Source: DASXMX01 sp036794395
Lineage (GTDB): Bacteria > Planctomycetota > Phycisphaerae > Tepidisphaerales > Tepidisphaeraceae
NCBI GenBank assembly: GCA_036794395.1
Contig: DAIRGS010000221.1
Location: 1-11,940 of the forward strand
Direction: 5' to 3'
Length of the DNA stretch: 11,940 bases
A program made the position numbers and the translations under genes. Within the stretch, counting starts at the first letter, position 1. Every line of letters starts with the position of its first letter. Positions 6,083-11,940 of the stretch are shown in pieces. The notes beneath the pieces were generated by a model. That model saw only the letters and a list, made by a program, of their open reading frames with translations. It was not told where the DNA came from and made no database searches.

Positions 6083-7539
6083 AGTGGACGCGTCGAGAGA
6101 TTCTGGCTGCGACGGCCATCGCTGGTGCGATGGGCGGTTGCGAGAAGATCATCAGCCGGGTGACGGAACATCTGGGGCAGGATGTTCCCGAGTCATTTGC
6201 CGTTCCGGATGGATCGGAAATCGATCCGGCTCATCATCTGCTCTCGCGGGCGGCGTTTGGTCCGCGGCCGGGGGATATCGATCGCGTGCGGGCCGTGGGG
6301 CGGGATCAATGGATCGAAGAGCAACTCAATCCCGACTCGATCGACGACAAGCTGTGCGATCTGCGCGCCCGGCGGTTTGAGGAGTTGGAGCAGCAGGCGG
6401 GCGAATCCTACGAATACGACCAGCGCGTGCTGCGACAGGACCTGGCGCGGCATACCTTGCTCCGCGCCGTTTACAGCAAACGTCAATTGTTCGAGGTGAT
6501 GGTGGGATTCTGGACGGATCATCTCAATATCAATATTGGAAAAGGCGACTGCATTTATTTGAAGGGCACGGATGACCGCGAGGTGATTCGAAAGCATGCG
6601 CTGGGCAAGTTTCGCGACCTGATCCGGGCCTCGGCCACTTCGCCTGCCATGCTGATTTATCTGGATGGCGATCAGAACGCGGCGGGCGTGCCGAATGAGA
6701 ATTATGGCCGGGAGTTGATGGAGCTGCATACGCTGGGAGTGGACGGCGGATACAGCCAGCACGATGTGTTTGAAGCCGCCCGCGCGTTAACCGGGTGGCG
6801 GGTGCGAAAAAAATTCCGGCGTGGGTCGGTGTACTTTGACCGGACCCGCCATGACGCGGGTGAGAAGCGGCTGCTGGGTCAATCGATCCCCGCGAAACTC
6901 GGTGAAAAAGAAGTGGATCGGGTTGTCGACATTGTTTGCGGTCATCCCGCGACGGCTCGGCACATCGCCACCAAGCTTGCCCGGCGATTTGTCAGCGATG
7001 CGCCTCTCCCGGGATTGGTGGATCGCCTTGCAAGGGTGTTTGGAGAAACGGATGGGGACATCAAGACGGTAATGCGGACGGTGCTGGCATCGGAGGAATT
7101 TGGGGCGTCGCGCGGGAATCGGTTCAAGCCGCCGTTTCGATTTGTCGTCAGCGCGTTGCGTGCGATCGGGGCCGATACGCATGCGCATCCGCCATTGATC
7201 GAATACCTGATGCGGATGGGCCAGGGCGTTTTCGAGTATCCAACGCCGGATGGCTACCCGGATAAAACCGAGCCGTGGCTTGGAACGCTGTTGTGGCGAT
7301 GGAATTTTGCGTTCGCGCTGTCGACCGGGCAGGTGCCGACGGTTTCGGTCCCGATGGAAAGGCTTCAGCACGTTCTCAAACAGAGTTCGCAGGCGATGGA
7401 GGAGCGGATTTTTGAATACTTCGCGGGCCGAGCACCGGCGAGTGAAGAGGGACAATCGTTGCGAGATGGGTGCGCTGGGCTCACGGACGCAGAGCAGGTT
7501 GCGCTGGTGATGGCGTCACCGCAGTTCCAGTGGTATTGA
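6079..7539 (+). CDS. DUF1800 family exported protein (486 aa)
   Basis: The DUF1800 family (PF08811) is widespread in Planctomycetota and typically pairs with DUF1501; its biochemical role is unknown. Diagnostic motifs are present: HHLLSRAAFGPRPGDI (52-67), FWTDHLNI (144-151), and the strongly conserved NENYGRELMELHTLGV (206-221) followed by YSQHDVFEAARALTGW (225-240). The N-terminus carries TRREILA and then a hydrophobic stretch ending GGC (Cys21), so export through Tat, possibly as a lipoprotein, is likely. GTG 6079 is preferred: GAGG (6068-6071) lies 7 nt upstream and the start overlaps the preceding stop. Length is normal for the family. The expected DUF1501 partner follows, but only after an unusual palindromic insertion. 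Confidence 0.93.
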   Translation: MKWTRREILAATAIAGAMGGCEKIISRVTEHLGQDVPESFAVPDGSEIDPAHHLLSRAAFGPRPGDIDRVRAVGRDQWIEEQLNPDSIDDKLCDLRARRFEELEQQAGESYEYDQRVLRQDLARHTLLRAVYSKRQLFEVMVGFWTDHLNINIGKGDCIYLKGTDDREVIRKHALGKFRDLIRASATSPAMLIYLDGDQNAAGVPNENYGRELMELHTLGVDGGYSQHDVFEAARALTGWRVRKKFRRGSVYFDRTRHDAGEKRLLGQSIPAKLGEKEVDRVVDIVCGHPATARHIATKLARRFVSDAPLPGLVDRLARVFGETDGDIKTVMRTVLASEEFGASRGNRFKPPFRFVVSALRAIGADTHAHPPLIEYLMRMGQGVFEYPTPDGYPDKTEPWLGTLLWRWNFAFALSTGQVPTVSVPMERLQHVLKQSSQAMEERIFEYFAGRAPASEEGQSLRDGCAGLTDAEQVALVMASPQFQWY

Positions 7540-7541
7540 GT

Positions 7542-7843
7542 CTAAAATGATCGTGCGCGATTCCGCGCCTTTTCGTGGCATGGCTTTCCCCTTCGGGTCT
7601 GAGCCTCAGGGTCGAAGACAAGCCATGATCGTAGGGGCTGACGACCAGCGCCGGGTGAGATGTGGGAAAACCAAGTTTCGACGCAAGGACAACCTTCTGA
7701 TCCGCCGGCAGAAAATGCTCCCTTAAGGAAAGTTGGTTTTCCCACATCTCACCCGGCAACAGACCCGAAGCGTCCGTGACCACGGCCTGGAAGGCCGTGC
7801 CACTTAAATGCGATGGCGAGGAATCGCGCACGATCATTTTTAG
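7542..7843. mobile_element. ~300-bp nested inverted-repeat element (MITE-like) between DUF1800 and DUF1501 genes
   Basis: The ends are a perfect 21-bp inverted repeat: 7544-7564 (AAAATGATCGTGCGCG...) matches the reverse complement of 7820-7840. Further inward the two halves keep pairing in order: 7575-7589 with 7789-7803 (13 of 15), 7591-7601 with 7760-7770 (11 of 11) and 7650-7674 with 7733-7757 (25 of 25), leaving a 58-nt centre. Local hairpins are superimposed, e.g. CACGGCCT/AGGCCGTG (7781-7799) and CTTCG..CTGAG/CTCAG..CGAAG (7591-7617). No long gene is supported inside. TA occurs just outside each end (7543-7544 and 7841-7842), which would fit a TA-targeting IS630/Tc1-type MITE but is weak evidence. 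It might equally be a dispersed REP-like repeat or a large transcribed hairpin. Confidence 0.7.
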
Positions 7844-7898
7844 TTTGCACGTGCTTGCAGGGATTGAAAACCTCTGTCACGAGGGAGCGGTGGTCGTC

Positions 7899-9107
7899 AT
7901 GGGCATTTCATCGCGTCGCAGCTTTATTCGGAGCCTGGTGTTTGGAGGAGAGCCGGTTGTTGCGCATGCCGGTGAGCGGGCGTTGGTTTGCGTTTTTCTT
8001 CGGGGTGGGGCGGACACGTTGAACATGGTGGTGCCGTACGCGGATGGGGATTACTACGCGAATCGGCCGACCCTGGCGATTGTCGATCCCGGTAAGCACG
8101 CGGCCGATGCGGCGATTCGGCTCGATGATTTCTACGCGTTTCATCCCAAGCTAAAGCCGCTGGTAGCTCCCTATGCCGAAGGCCGGCTTGGAATCGTGCA
8201 GGCGGTGGGGAGCGATAATCCGACGGGTTCGCATTTTGATGCCCAGGACCAGATCGAGCACGGGGCGGCGTATGGGAGCCAATTGGGCGGTGGATGGCTG
8301 GCGCGACACCTTCGCACGCGAGCCGGGCAGGCTCCGGGGCCGTTGTCGGCGGTTTCGATGGGAGCGGCGATCCCGGAATCGCTCCGGGGTGCGGGCGGGG
8401 CCAGTGCGATTCGATCACTGGAGGACGTTCATCTGCCTGTGACAGCAGCGAGCCCACAGCGCGTGGCAGCGGCACTTGCGACAATGTACGGCACGCAGGT
8501 AGGCGTGCTTGGGCGGCAAGGGACTGAAACGCTCAAGCTGTTGCAAAGGGTGGAGGCGCTTCACGGGAAGCCCTACCGGCCGGAAGCGGGGGCGGAATAT
8601 CCGGCAGGTGATTTCGGCGGTGGGATGCACGAGATTGCCCGGCTGATTAAAGCTGGAGTGGGATTGGAAGTGGCCTGCATTGACCTGGGAAGCTGGGACA
8701 CCCATTTTTTCCAGGGAACCGCTGGGGGCCAGCAGGCCAGTTTGATCGATGTGCTGGCAAAGGGACTGTCGGCGTTTGATGCGGATATGAAATTCCATCG
8801 CGATCGCGCGACGACGATCGTGATGACTGAGTTTGGTCGTCGGTTATACGAGAATGGATCGCTCGGTACGGATCACGGGCGAGGCTTCGCGTTCTTTGCA
8901 ATGGGGGCGGGGATCCGGGGCGGGAAAGTTCATGGGGATTGGCCGGGCCTTAAGGAAGAGCCAAGATTGCCGGGGCCGGGTGGGATGGAAGTGAGGATCG
9001 ATTATCGATCGGTTCTTTCGGAGATTCTAGCCGGGCCGATTCGCAATGATCGGGTTGGGGAGGTGTTTACGGGGTTTAAAGCGACGCGGGTGGGATTGGC
9101 AAGTTGA
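7899..9107 (+). CDS. DUF1501 family Tat-exported protein (402 aa)
   Basis: DUF1501 (PF07394) proteins are exported, belong to the alkaline phosphatase/sulfatase-like superfamily and are abundant in planctomycetes; the reaction is unknown. The N-terminus MGISSRRSFIRSLVF has a textbook twin-arginine motif (SRRSFIR). Family motifs follow: VFLRGGADTLNMVVPY (33-48), SHFDAQDQIEHG (111-122), GWLARHL (132-138), GSWDTHF (264-270), MTEFGRR (309-315), GTDHGRG (323-329) and GGKVHGDWPGL (341-351). The frame stays open upstream to 7776, but that part is the palindromic element and lacks a signal peptide, so ATG 7899, which places the Tat motif at the start, is preferred; GGGAG lies 11 nt upstream, a rather long spacing. 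The usual neighbour DUF1800 is upstream on the same strand. Length is normal. Confidence 0.93.
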   Translation: MGISSRRSFIRSLVFGGEPVVAHAGERALVCVFLRGGADTLNMVVPYADGDYYANRPTLAIVDPGKHAADAAIRLDDFYAFHPKLKPLVAPYAEGRLGIVQAVGSDNPTGSHFDAQDQIEHGAAYGSQLGGGWLARHLRTRAGQAPGPLSAVSMGAAIPESLRGAGGASAIRSLEDVHLPVTAASPQRVAAALATMYGTQVGVLGRQGTETLKLLQRVEALHGKPYRPEAGAEYPAGDFGGGMHEIARLIKAGVGLEVACIDLGSWDTHFFQGTAGGQQASLIDVLAKGLSAFDADMKFHRDRATTIVMTEFGRRLYENGSLGTDHGRGFAFFAMGAGIRGGKVHGDWPGLKEEPRLPGPGGMEVRIDYRSVLSEILAGPIRNDRVGEVFTGFKATRVGLAS

Positions 9108-9248
9108 TCACCTCCAGCACGCGATCACCACGATCAGGGCGAGCCATAACAAGGCGATCTCAATCCATGTGTTTAACCATTCGCCACGGTTTTCATTTCC
9201 ATTAGGGGAGTAGTCGGACTCATTCAGTGTGTCGATGCCGCTCTGCAT
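9108..9248 (-). CDS. 46-residue single-helix membrane protein, unknown function
   Basis: ATG 9246-9248 is preceded by AAGGAGG at a 6-nt spacing, the strongest Shine-Dalgarno sequence in the window. The frame is also open to 9299, but that extension has no comparable site. The product begins MQSGIDTLNESDYSP, has a short polar acidic N-terminus with Asn-rich residues (16-21), then one hydrophobic helix (about 26-44, TWIEIALLWLALIVVIACW) and ends with Arg. Such an N-out or N-in single-pass miniprotein may be a regulator or complex subunit; no family is recognised. Its stop codon (9108-9110) directly touches the stop of the convergent DUF1501 gene (9105-9107) with no spacer. Confidence 0.65.
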   Translation of the reverse strand: MQSGIDTLNESDYSPNGNENRGEWLNTWIEIALLWLALIVVIACWR

Positions 9249-9254
9249 GGTTGG

Positions 9255-9261
9255 CCTCCTT
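9255..9261 (-). promoter_or_regulatory. Consensus Shine-Dalgarno sequence deciding the start of the 46-aa gene
   Basis: AAGGAGG on the minus strand, within AAAAGGAGG, six bases before ATG 9248. It is complementary to the anti-Shine-Dalgarno core and is the main reason for calling the small gene and for rejecting the longer 63-residue reading. Confidence 0.7.
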
Positions 9262-9407
9262 TTGACCATTTCACCAGGTCTTACGAGCGGAGGGGCCAAT
9301 CCTTACATGACTTGATTTATCACGAGTTATGGCCGGTTTTGGCATCGACACTTCGCGGTGACGGCTGATCGATGTCCCCATTTTGCAAAAGTGGGCCTCG
9401 ATCCCAC

Positions 9408-9437
9408 AAGACACAGCCGAGGCGCATGGGTTATCAT
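9408..9437 (+). promoter_or_regulatory. Candidate promoter for the serine hydrolase, possibly giving a leaderless mRNA
   Basis: TATCAT (9432-9437) matches the -10 consensus at five of six bases and ends 7 nt before ATG 9445; AAGACA (9408-9413) is a partial -35 match at an 18-nt spacer. Transcription would begin at or next to the start codon. No clear Shine-Dalgarno sequence precedes the ATG, in keeping with a leaderless message. A GTGGG/CCCAC hairpin (9391-9407) lies just upstream. Confidence 0.3.
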
Positions 9438-9444
9438 GTAGAGA

Positions 9445-10713
9445 ATGACAAGCTACGTGCCGAAAAAGATGGGTTATCGCTGGGTCCTGCTGTCACTTTC
9501 TAGTCTATTTCTGGGGGTTGCGACGGCGCGGGCCGACGACTATTTCCCCCCGCCGGATACCGAGGGCGGATGGCGAACGATCACCGAACCGGCCAAGGTG
9601 CTTGAGACGACGGGCGTCGACGTCGCAAAACTCGATCAGGCTTTTGAATATGTATCCCGCAGCAGCCAGCATGGCGGACTGCTGGTCGTGCGGCACGGGT
9701 ATCTCATTTACGAGAAGTATTATGGCAAGGGCAACCGCGAGGCCATCCCGACGATGGCGTCGGTAGGCAAGGCGTTTACCAGCATCGCGTGCGGAATCAT
9801 GCTGCACGAGAAGCACGATCAGATTCCCGATGGATTGGATACCAAGGTTTTCACGCAGAAGTATCTGCCCGAAGCGATGCCGCTGGACGACCCTCGCAAG
9901 GCAGATATCACGCTTGGCCACTTATTGTCGATGGGGGCGGGATTTCATGGGGAAGGGACCAATCCCGGGTTCGTGAACTTTGTGCCATCGGTGAAGCTGG
10001 CGGCGGCGCCGCGCGGGCGGAACCTGGATCAGGACATGTCCGCATTGCGAACGCCACTCTGGACAGCGCCGGGGGGCGGGTATTCGTATGCGTCGAGTTC
10101 GCCGCACGTGGCTTCGATCGTGCTGCGGCATCTGGTGGGCATGGAGATGCAGAAGTACATCGACGAGAAACTTGCCAAGCCGATGGGCTTCGGGAAGTGG
10201 GGGTATGGAACGCATCGGGGCGACACGACGATTCCGCACACGCCAGGCGGCGGGGATGTGGCGGTTCGGCCGACCGATGCGCTGCGGTTTGAGTACCTCC
10301 TGCTGCACAAGGGAAAGTGGAAGGATCAGCAGCTTGTGCCGGCTGAATACGTGGAGGCATGTGGGAAACCGAATCCTTACCAGAAGCACGCGCCGTTCAG
10401 CCTGATGTTTGAAATCAATGCCGATGGGCATGTGGCGGGCGCGCCGAAGGATGCGTTCTTCAAGTCGGGGGCGGGCGGGTTTGGCGTTTGCGTGATCCCT
10501 TCGCTGGATATGGTCATTTACAAGATGTCGGGAGACGATCCTCAGTACGATCCGGCACGGACAGGCATCCCCCAGGACTACAAATACGATGGCTCCCGCG
10601 ATAAATGGAAGCCGGCGTCCCGAAGCCAGTTCAGCGATGGTCCGATTGGGACCGATGACGGGCTTCGGCGGGTGACGGAGATGGTCGCGGCGGCGGTTTC
10701 CCCGACAAAATGA
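9445..10713 (+). CDS. Exported serine hydrolase of the beta-lactamase/class C family (422 aa)
   Basis: The protein belongs to the PF00144 group (class C beta-lactamases, D-Ala-D-Ala carboxypeptidases, esterases), which use a serine nucleophile on amide or ester bonds. A signal peptide (RWVLLSLSSLFLGVATARA|DD, cleavage near residue 30) sends it to the periplasm. The catalytic SxxK is SVGK (Ser106-Lys109), in TMASVGKAFTSI. The second motif, usually YSN or YAN, reads YAS (Tyr215-Ser217) after PGGGYS. KSG (340-342, FFKSGAGGFG) occupies the KTG/HxG position. ITLGHLLSMGAGF (155-167) is typical of the family. Substrate cannot be told; this is not evidence for antibiotic resistance. ATG 9445 is used, while ATG 9469 would also keep the signal peptide. 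No operon partner is close: 196 nt separate it from the divergent small gene and 254 nt from the next gene. Confidence 0.9.
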   Translation: MTSYVPKKMGYRWVLLSLSSLFLGVATARADDYFPPPDTEGGWRTITEPAKVLETTGVDVAKLDQAFEYVSRSSQHGGLLVVRHGYLIYEKYYGKGNREAIPTMASVGKAFTSIACGIMLHEKHDQIPDGLDTKVFTQKYLPEAMPLDDPRKADITLGHLLSMGAGFHGEGTNPGFVNFVPSVKLAAAPRGRNLDQDMSALRTPLWTAPGGGYSYASSSPHVASIVLRHLVGMEMQKYIDEKLAKPMGFGKWGYGTHRGDTTIPHTPGGGDVAVRPTDALRFEYLLLHKGKWKDQQLVPAEYVEACGKPNPYQKHAPFSLMFEINADGHVAGAPKDAFFKSGAGGFGVCVIPSLDMVIYKMSGDDPQYDPARTGIPQDYKYDGSRDKWKPASRSQFSDGPIGTDDGLRRVTEMVAAAVSPTK

Positions 10714-10787
10714 GCGCGTCCCGGATGAAGCCAACGATGGACCCATTCCAACGTATCTCAATATAAGGAAAGCATGTTAGTTCCACG

Positions 10788-10904
10788 TGACCCCCACGCC
10801 GGCGCAGCGCCGCCCCGGATTCTCCCGCTGCCTTCATTCGCGCCGGGAGTATACGGGGCGACGTTCCGCGGAGTACCGCTCCACTTTGCCCCGGCGTGGG
10901 GTCA
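10788..10904. repeat. Palindromic intergenic segment with nested stems
   Basis: TGACCCCCACGCCGG (10788-10802) pairs with CCGGCGTGGGGTCA (10891-10904), with one unpaired C. Inside, CGCCCCG (10811-10817) and CTCCCG (10822-10827) pair with CGGGAG (10844-10849) and CGGGGCG (10854-10860), and a small GCGG/CCGC stem follows (10868-10879). It starts 74 nt after the serine hydrolase stop and ends 63 nt before the next gene. It could be a dispersed palindromic repeat or act as a transcript-end structure; there is no T tract, so a classical intrinsic terminator is unlikely. Confidence 0.55.
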
Positions 10905-10967
10905 TCCCGGTGAGCATCCGTACGGTGGGATTCGAGGTCGGTGTCCAATGACTTGGAGGCGACGGCA

Positions 10968-11940
10968 GTGATTCGAATCTTGAGATGGACATCATGCTTG
11001 GTGTTGGTTTGGGGGGCCATGTCGTATGCCGCGGCTGAGAAGCCCGCACCGCTGTGGATTCTCACGCCACTGTCGAAGCCACAGCCTCCGACTGGCGTTA
11101 CTTCATCTAAAAATCCCATCGATGCGTTTGTCGCGGATCAGTATCGCGAGAAGGGGCTGAAGCCGGTTCCCCTCGCGGATAAAGCGACGCTGCTACGGCG
11201 CGTTTACATGGATTTGGTCGGCATCCCGCCGACCGTCGCGGAGCAGGATGCGTTTGTGCATGATGCTTCGCCGGATGCGTATGAGAAGGTGGTCGATAAG
11301 TTACTGGCCAGCGAACAGCACGGCGTGCGCTATGGGCGGCATTGGCTGGATGTGCTGCGGTATGCCGATGCCGATGAGCGAATGATCGCGGCGCCGGGAA
11401 TCTATCTTTGGCGCGACTGGGTGATTCGGTCGTTGAATGATGATGTGCCGTACGATCAGTTCGTTCGGGCGCAGCTGACGGGATACCGAACGACCGAGCG
11501 GACGCAGATTTCGGCGACGGGGTATCGATCGGCGTCGGAGCCGCGGCCGGATGATTTGTTCGCACTGGGATTTCTGGCGCGCGGCCAGGTGATCCGCGAT
11601 GCAAAGGATGGCCAGGAGTTGGCGCTGAGCGCGGTCGAAACCGTTTCGACCGCGTTCATGGGGCTGACGGTGGGGTGCGCGAAGTGTCACAATCACAAGT
11701 TTGATCCGATTCTGGAGCGCGACTTCTATTCGATGAAGGCGCTGTTTGATCCGCTGGTGGTGCGGAAGATCTACCTGGGAACCCCGACTGAGATTTTTGC
11801 CGGCGGGAAGGCGGCTGATGAGACCGATCGGCGTCGGGCGGCGGTGCAGAAGCCTTTGGATGAATTGACCGAGCCGTACAGGAAGAAGTTGTTTGCCGAG
11901 CGCGTGGCGATGCTGCCGCCTGAGGTGCAGCCGATCATGC
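10968..11940 (+). CDS. DUF1549 (planctomycete cytochrome-like) exported protein, 5' part only (324+ aa)
   Basis: The frame runs off the right edge. GTG 10968 is chosen because GGAGG (10955-10959) lies 8 nt upstream and the product starts with a signal peptide (RILRWTSCLVLVWGAMSYAAA|EK). DUF1549 (PF07583) features are clear: NPIDAFV (49-55), KGLKPVPLADKATLLRRVYMDLVGIPP (62-88 region), YEKVVDKLLAS (105-115), YGRHWLDVLRYAD (122-134), RDWVIRSLNDDVPYDQFVRAQL (149-170) and, near its end, MGLTVGCAKCHNHKFDPI (231-248). The CAKCH (237-241) is a c-type heme attachment motif, CxxCH, as in the planctomycete cytochrome-like families. Full-length members continue into DUF1553, expected beyond the edge. Members are periplasmic, usually beside DUF1501 genes; here one lies two genes upstream. 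Function is not established. Confidence 0.93.
   Translation, partial: MIRILRWTSCLVLVWGAMSYAAAEKPAPLWILTPLSKPQPPTGVTSSKNPIDAFVADQYREKGLKPVPLADKATLLRRVYMDLVGIPPTVAEQDAFVHDASPDAYEKVVDKLLASEQHGVRYGRHWLDVLRYADADERMIAAPGIYLWRDWVIRSLNDDVPYDQFVRAQLTGYRTTERTQISATGYRSASEPRPDDLFALGFLARGQVIRDAKDGQELALSAVETVSTAFMGLTVGCAKCHNHKFDPILERDFYSMKALFDPLVVRKIYLGTPTEIFAGGKAADETDRRRAAVQKPLDELTEPYRKKLFAERVAMLPPEVQPIM

Noticed and set aside
7481..7837. 118-aa minus-strand frame across the palindromic element
   Set aside because: It is mostly translation of the inverted repeats and overlaps the end of the DUF1800 gene; no independent support.
7542..7843. Possible CRISPR array or intrinsic terminator
   Set aside because: Repeats are inverted and nested, not direct and regularly spaced, and there is no T tract after the main stem.
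7776..7898. Upstream extension of the DUF1501 frame
   Set aside because: It is encoded by the repeat element and would bury the Tat signal 41 residues into the protein.
10774..10971. 65-aa plus-strand frame starting ATG 10774
   Set aside because: AAGGA precedes it, but the frame lies within the palindromic segment, has Pro/Arg-rich content and overlaps the start of the DUF1549 gene; not convincing.

Overview
The window looks like a chromosomal segment from a member of the Planctomycetota. The evidence is the mix of families: an N-terminal LEPR-XLL-type motif (CLESRCLLSA) on a very large secreted protein that also carries a dockerin-like repeat pair, a DUF1800 / DUF1501 pair, and a DUF1549 protein with a CAKCH cytochrome-like motif. 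The DNA is moderately GC-rich. The class cannot be fixed from the sequence; a Phycisphaerae-like lineage is only a guess.

Layout. Positions 1-93 hold the last 30 codons of a plus-strand gene, probably a Fis-type helix-turn-helix regulator, followed by a likely intrinsic terminator. Positions 125-4866 are a minus-strand cluster. Its first gene is a 1285-residue modular surface or secreted protein: LEPR-XLL, Ig-like, dockerin pair, three fibronectin III domains, about three cadherin-like/VCBS domains, then a C-terminal DUF2235-like alpha/beta hydrolase with a GYSRG nucleophile elbow. It is followed by a small lipoprotein gene and then by a truncated paralogue of that lipoprotein. This cluster is the most unusual part of the window. 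It resembles, by gene order only, a DUF2235 phospholipase effector with tandem lipoprotein immunity genes, here built onto a planctomycete adhesin scaffold instead of a type VI cargo.

Positions 5010-9107 are a plus-strand series: a small unknown membrane-anchored or secreted protein, a four-helix membrane protein, a DUF1800 protein (overlapping the previous gene by 4 nt) and a DUF1501 protein with a Tat signal. The DUF1800 and DUF1501 genes are separated by a ~300-bp element made of nested inverted repeats, which looks like a MITE or other dispersed palindromic element. A 46-residue single-helix membrane protein (minus strand, strong Shine-Dalgarno sequence) abuts the DUF1501 stop codon.

Positions 9445-10713 encode an exported serine hydrolase of the beta-lactamase/class C family, possibly translated from a leaderless mRNA. 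A second palindromic intergenic segment (10788-10904) precedes the 5' part of a DUF1549 (planctomycete cytochrome-like) gene that runs off the right edge. No tRNA, rRNA, CRISPR array, transposase or integrase was seen.
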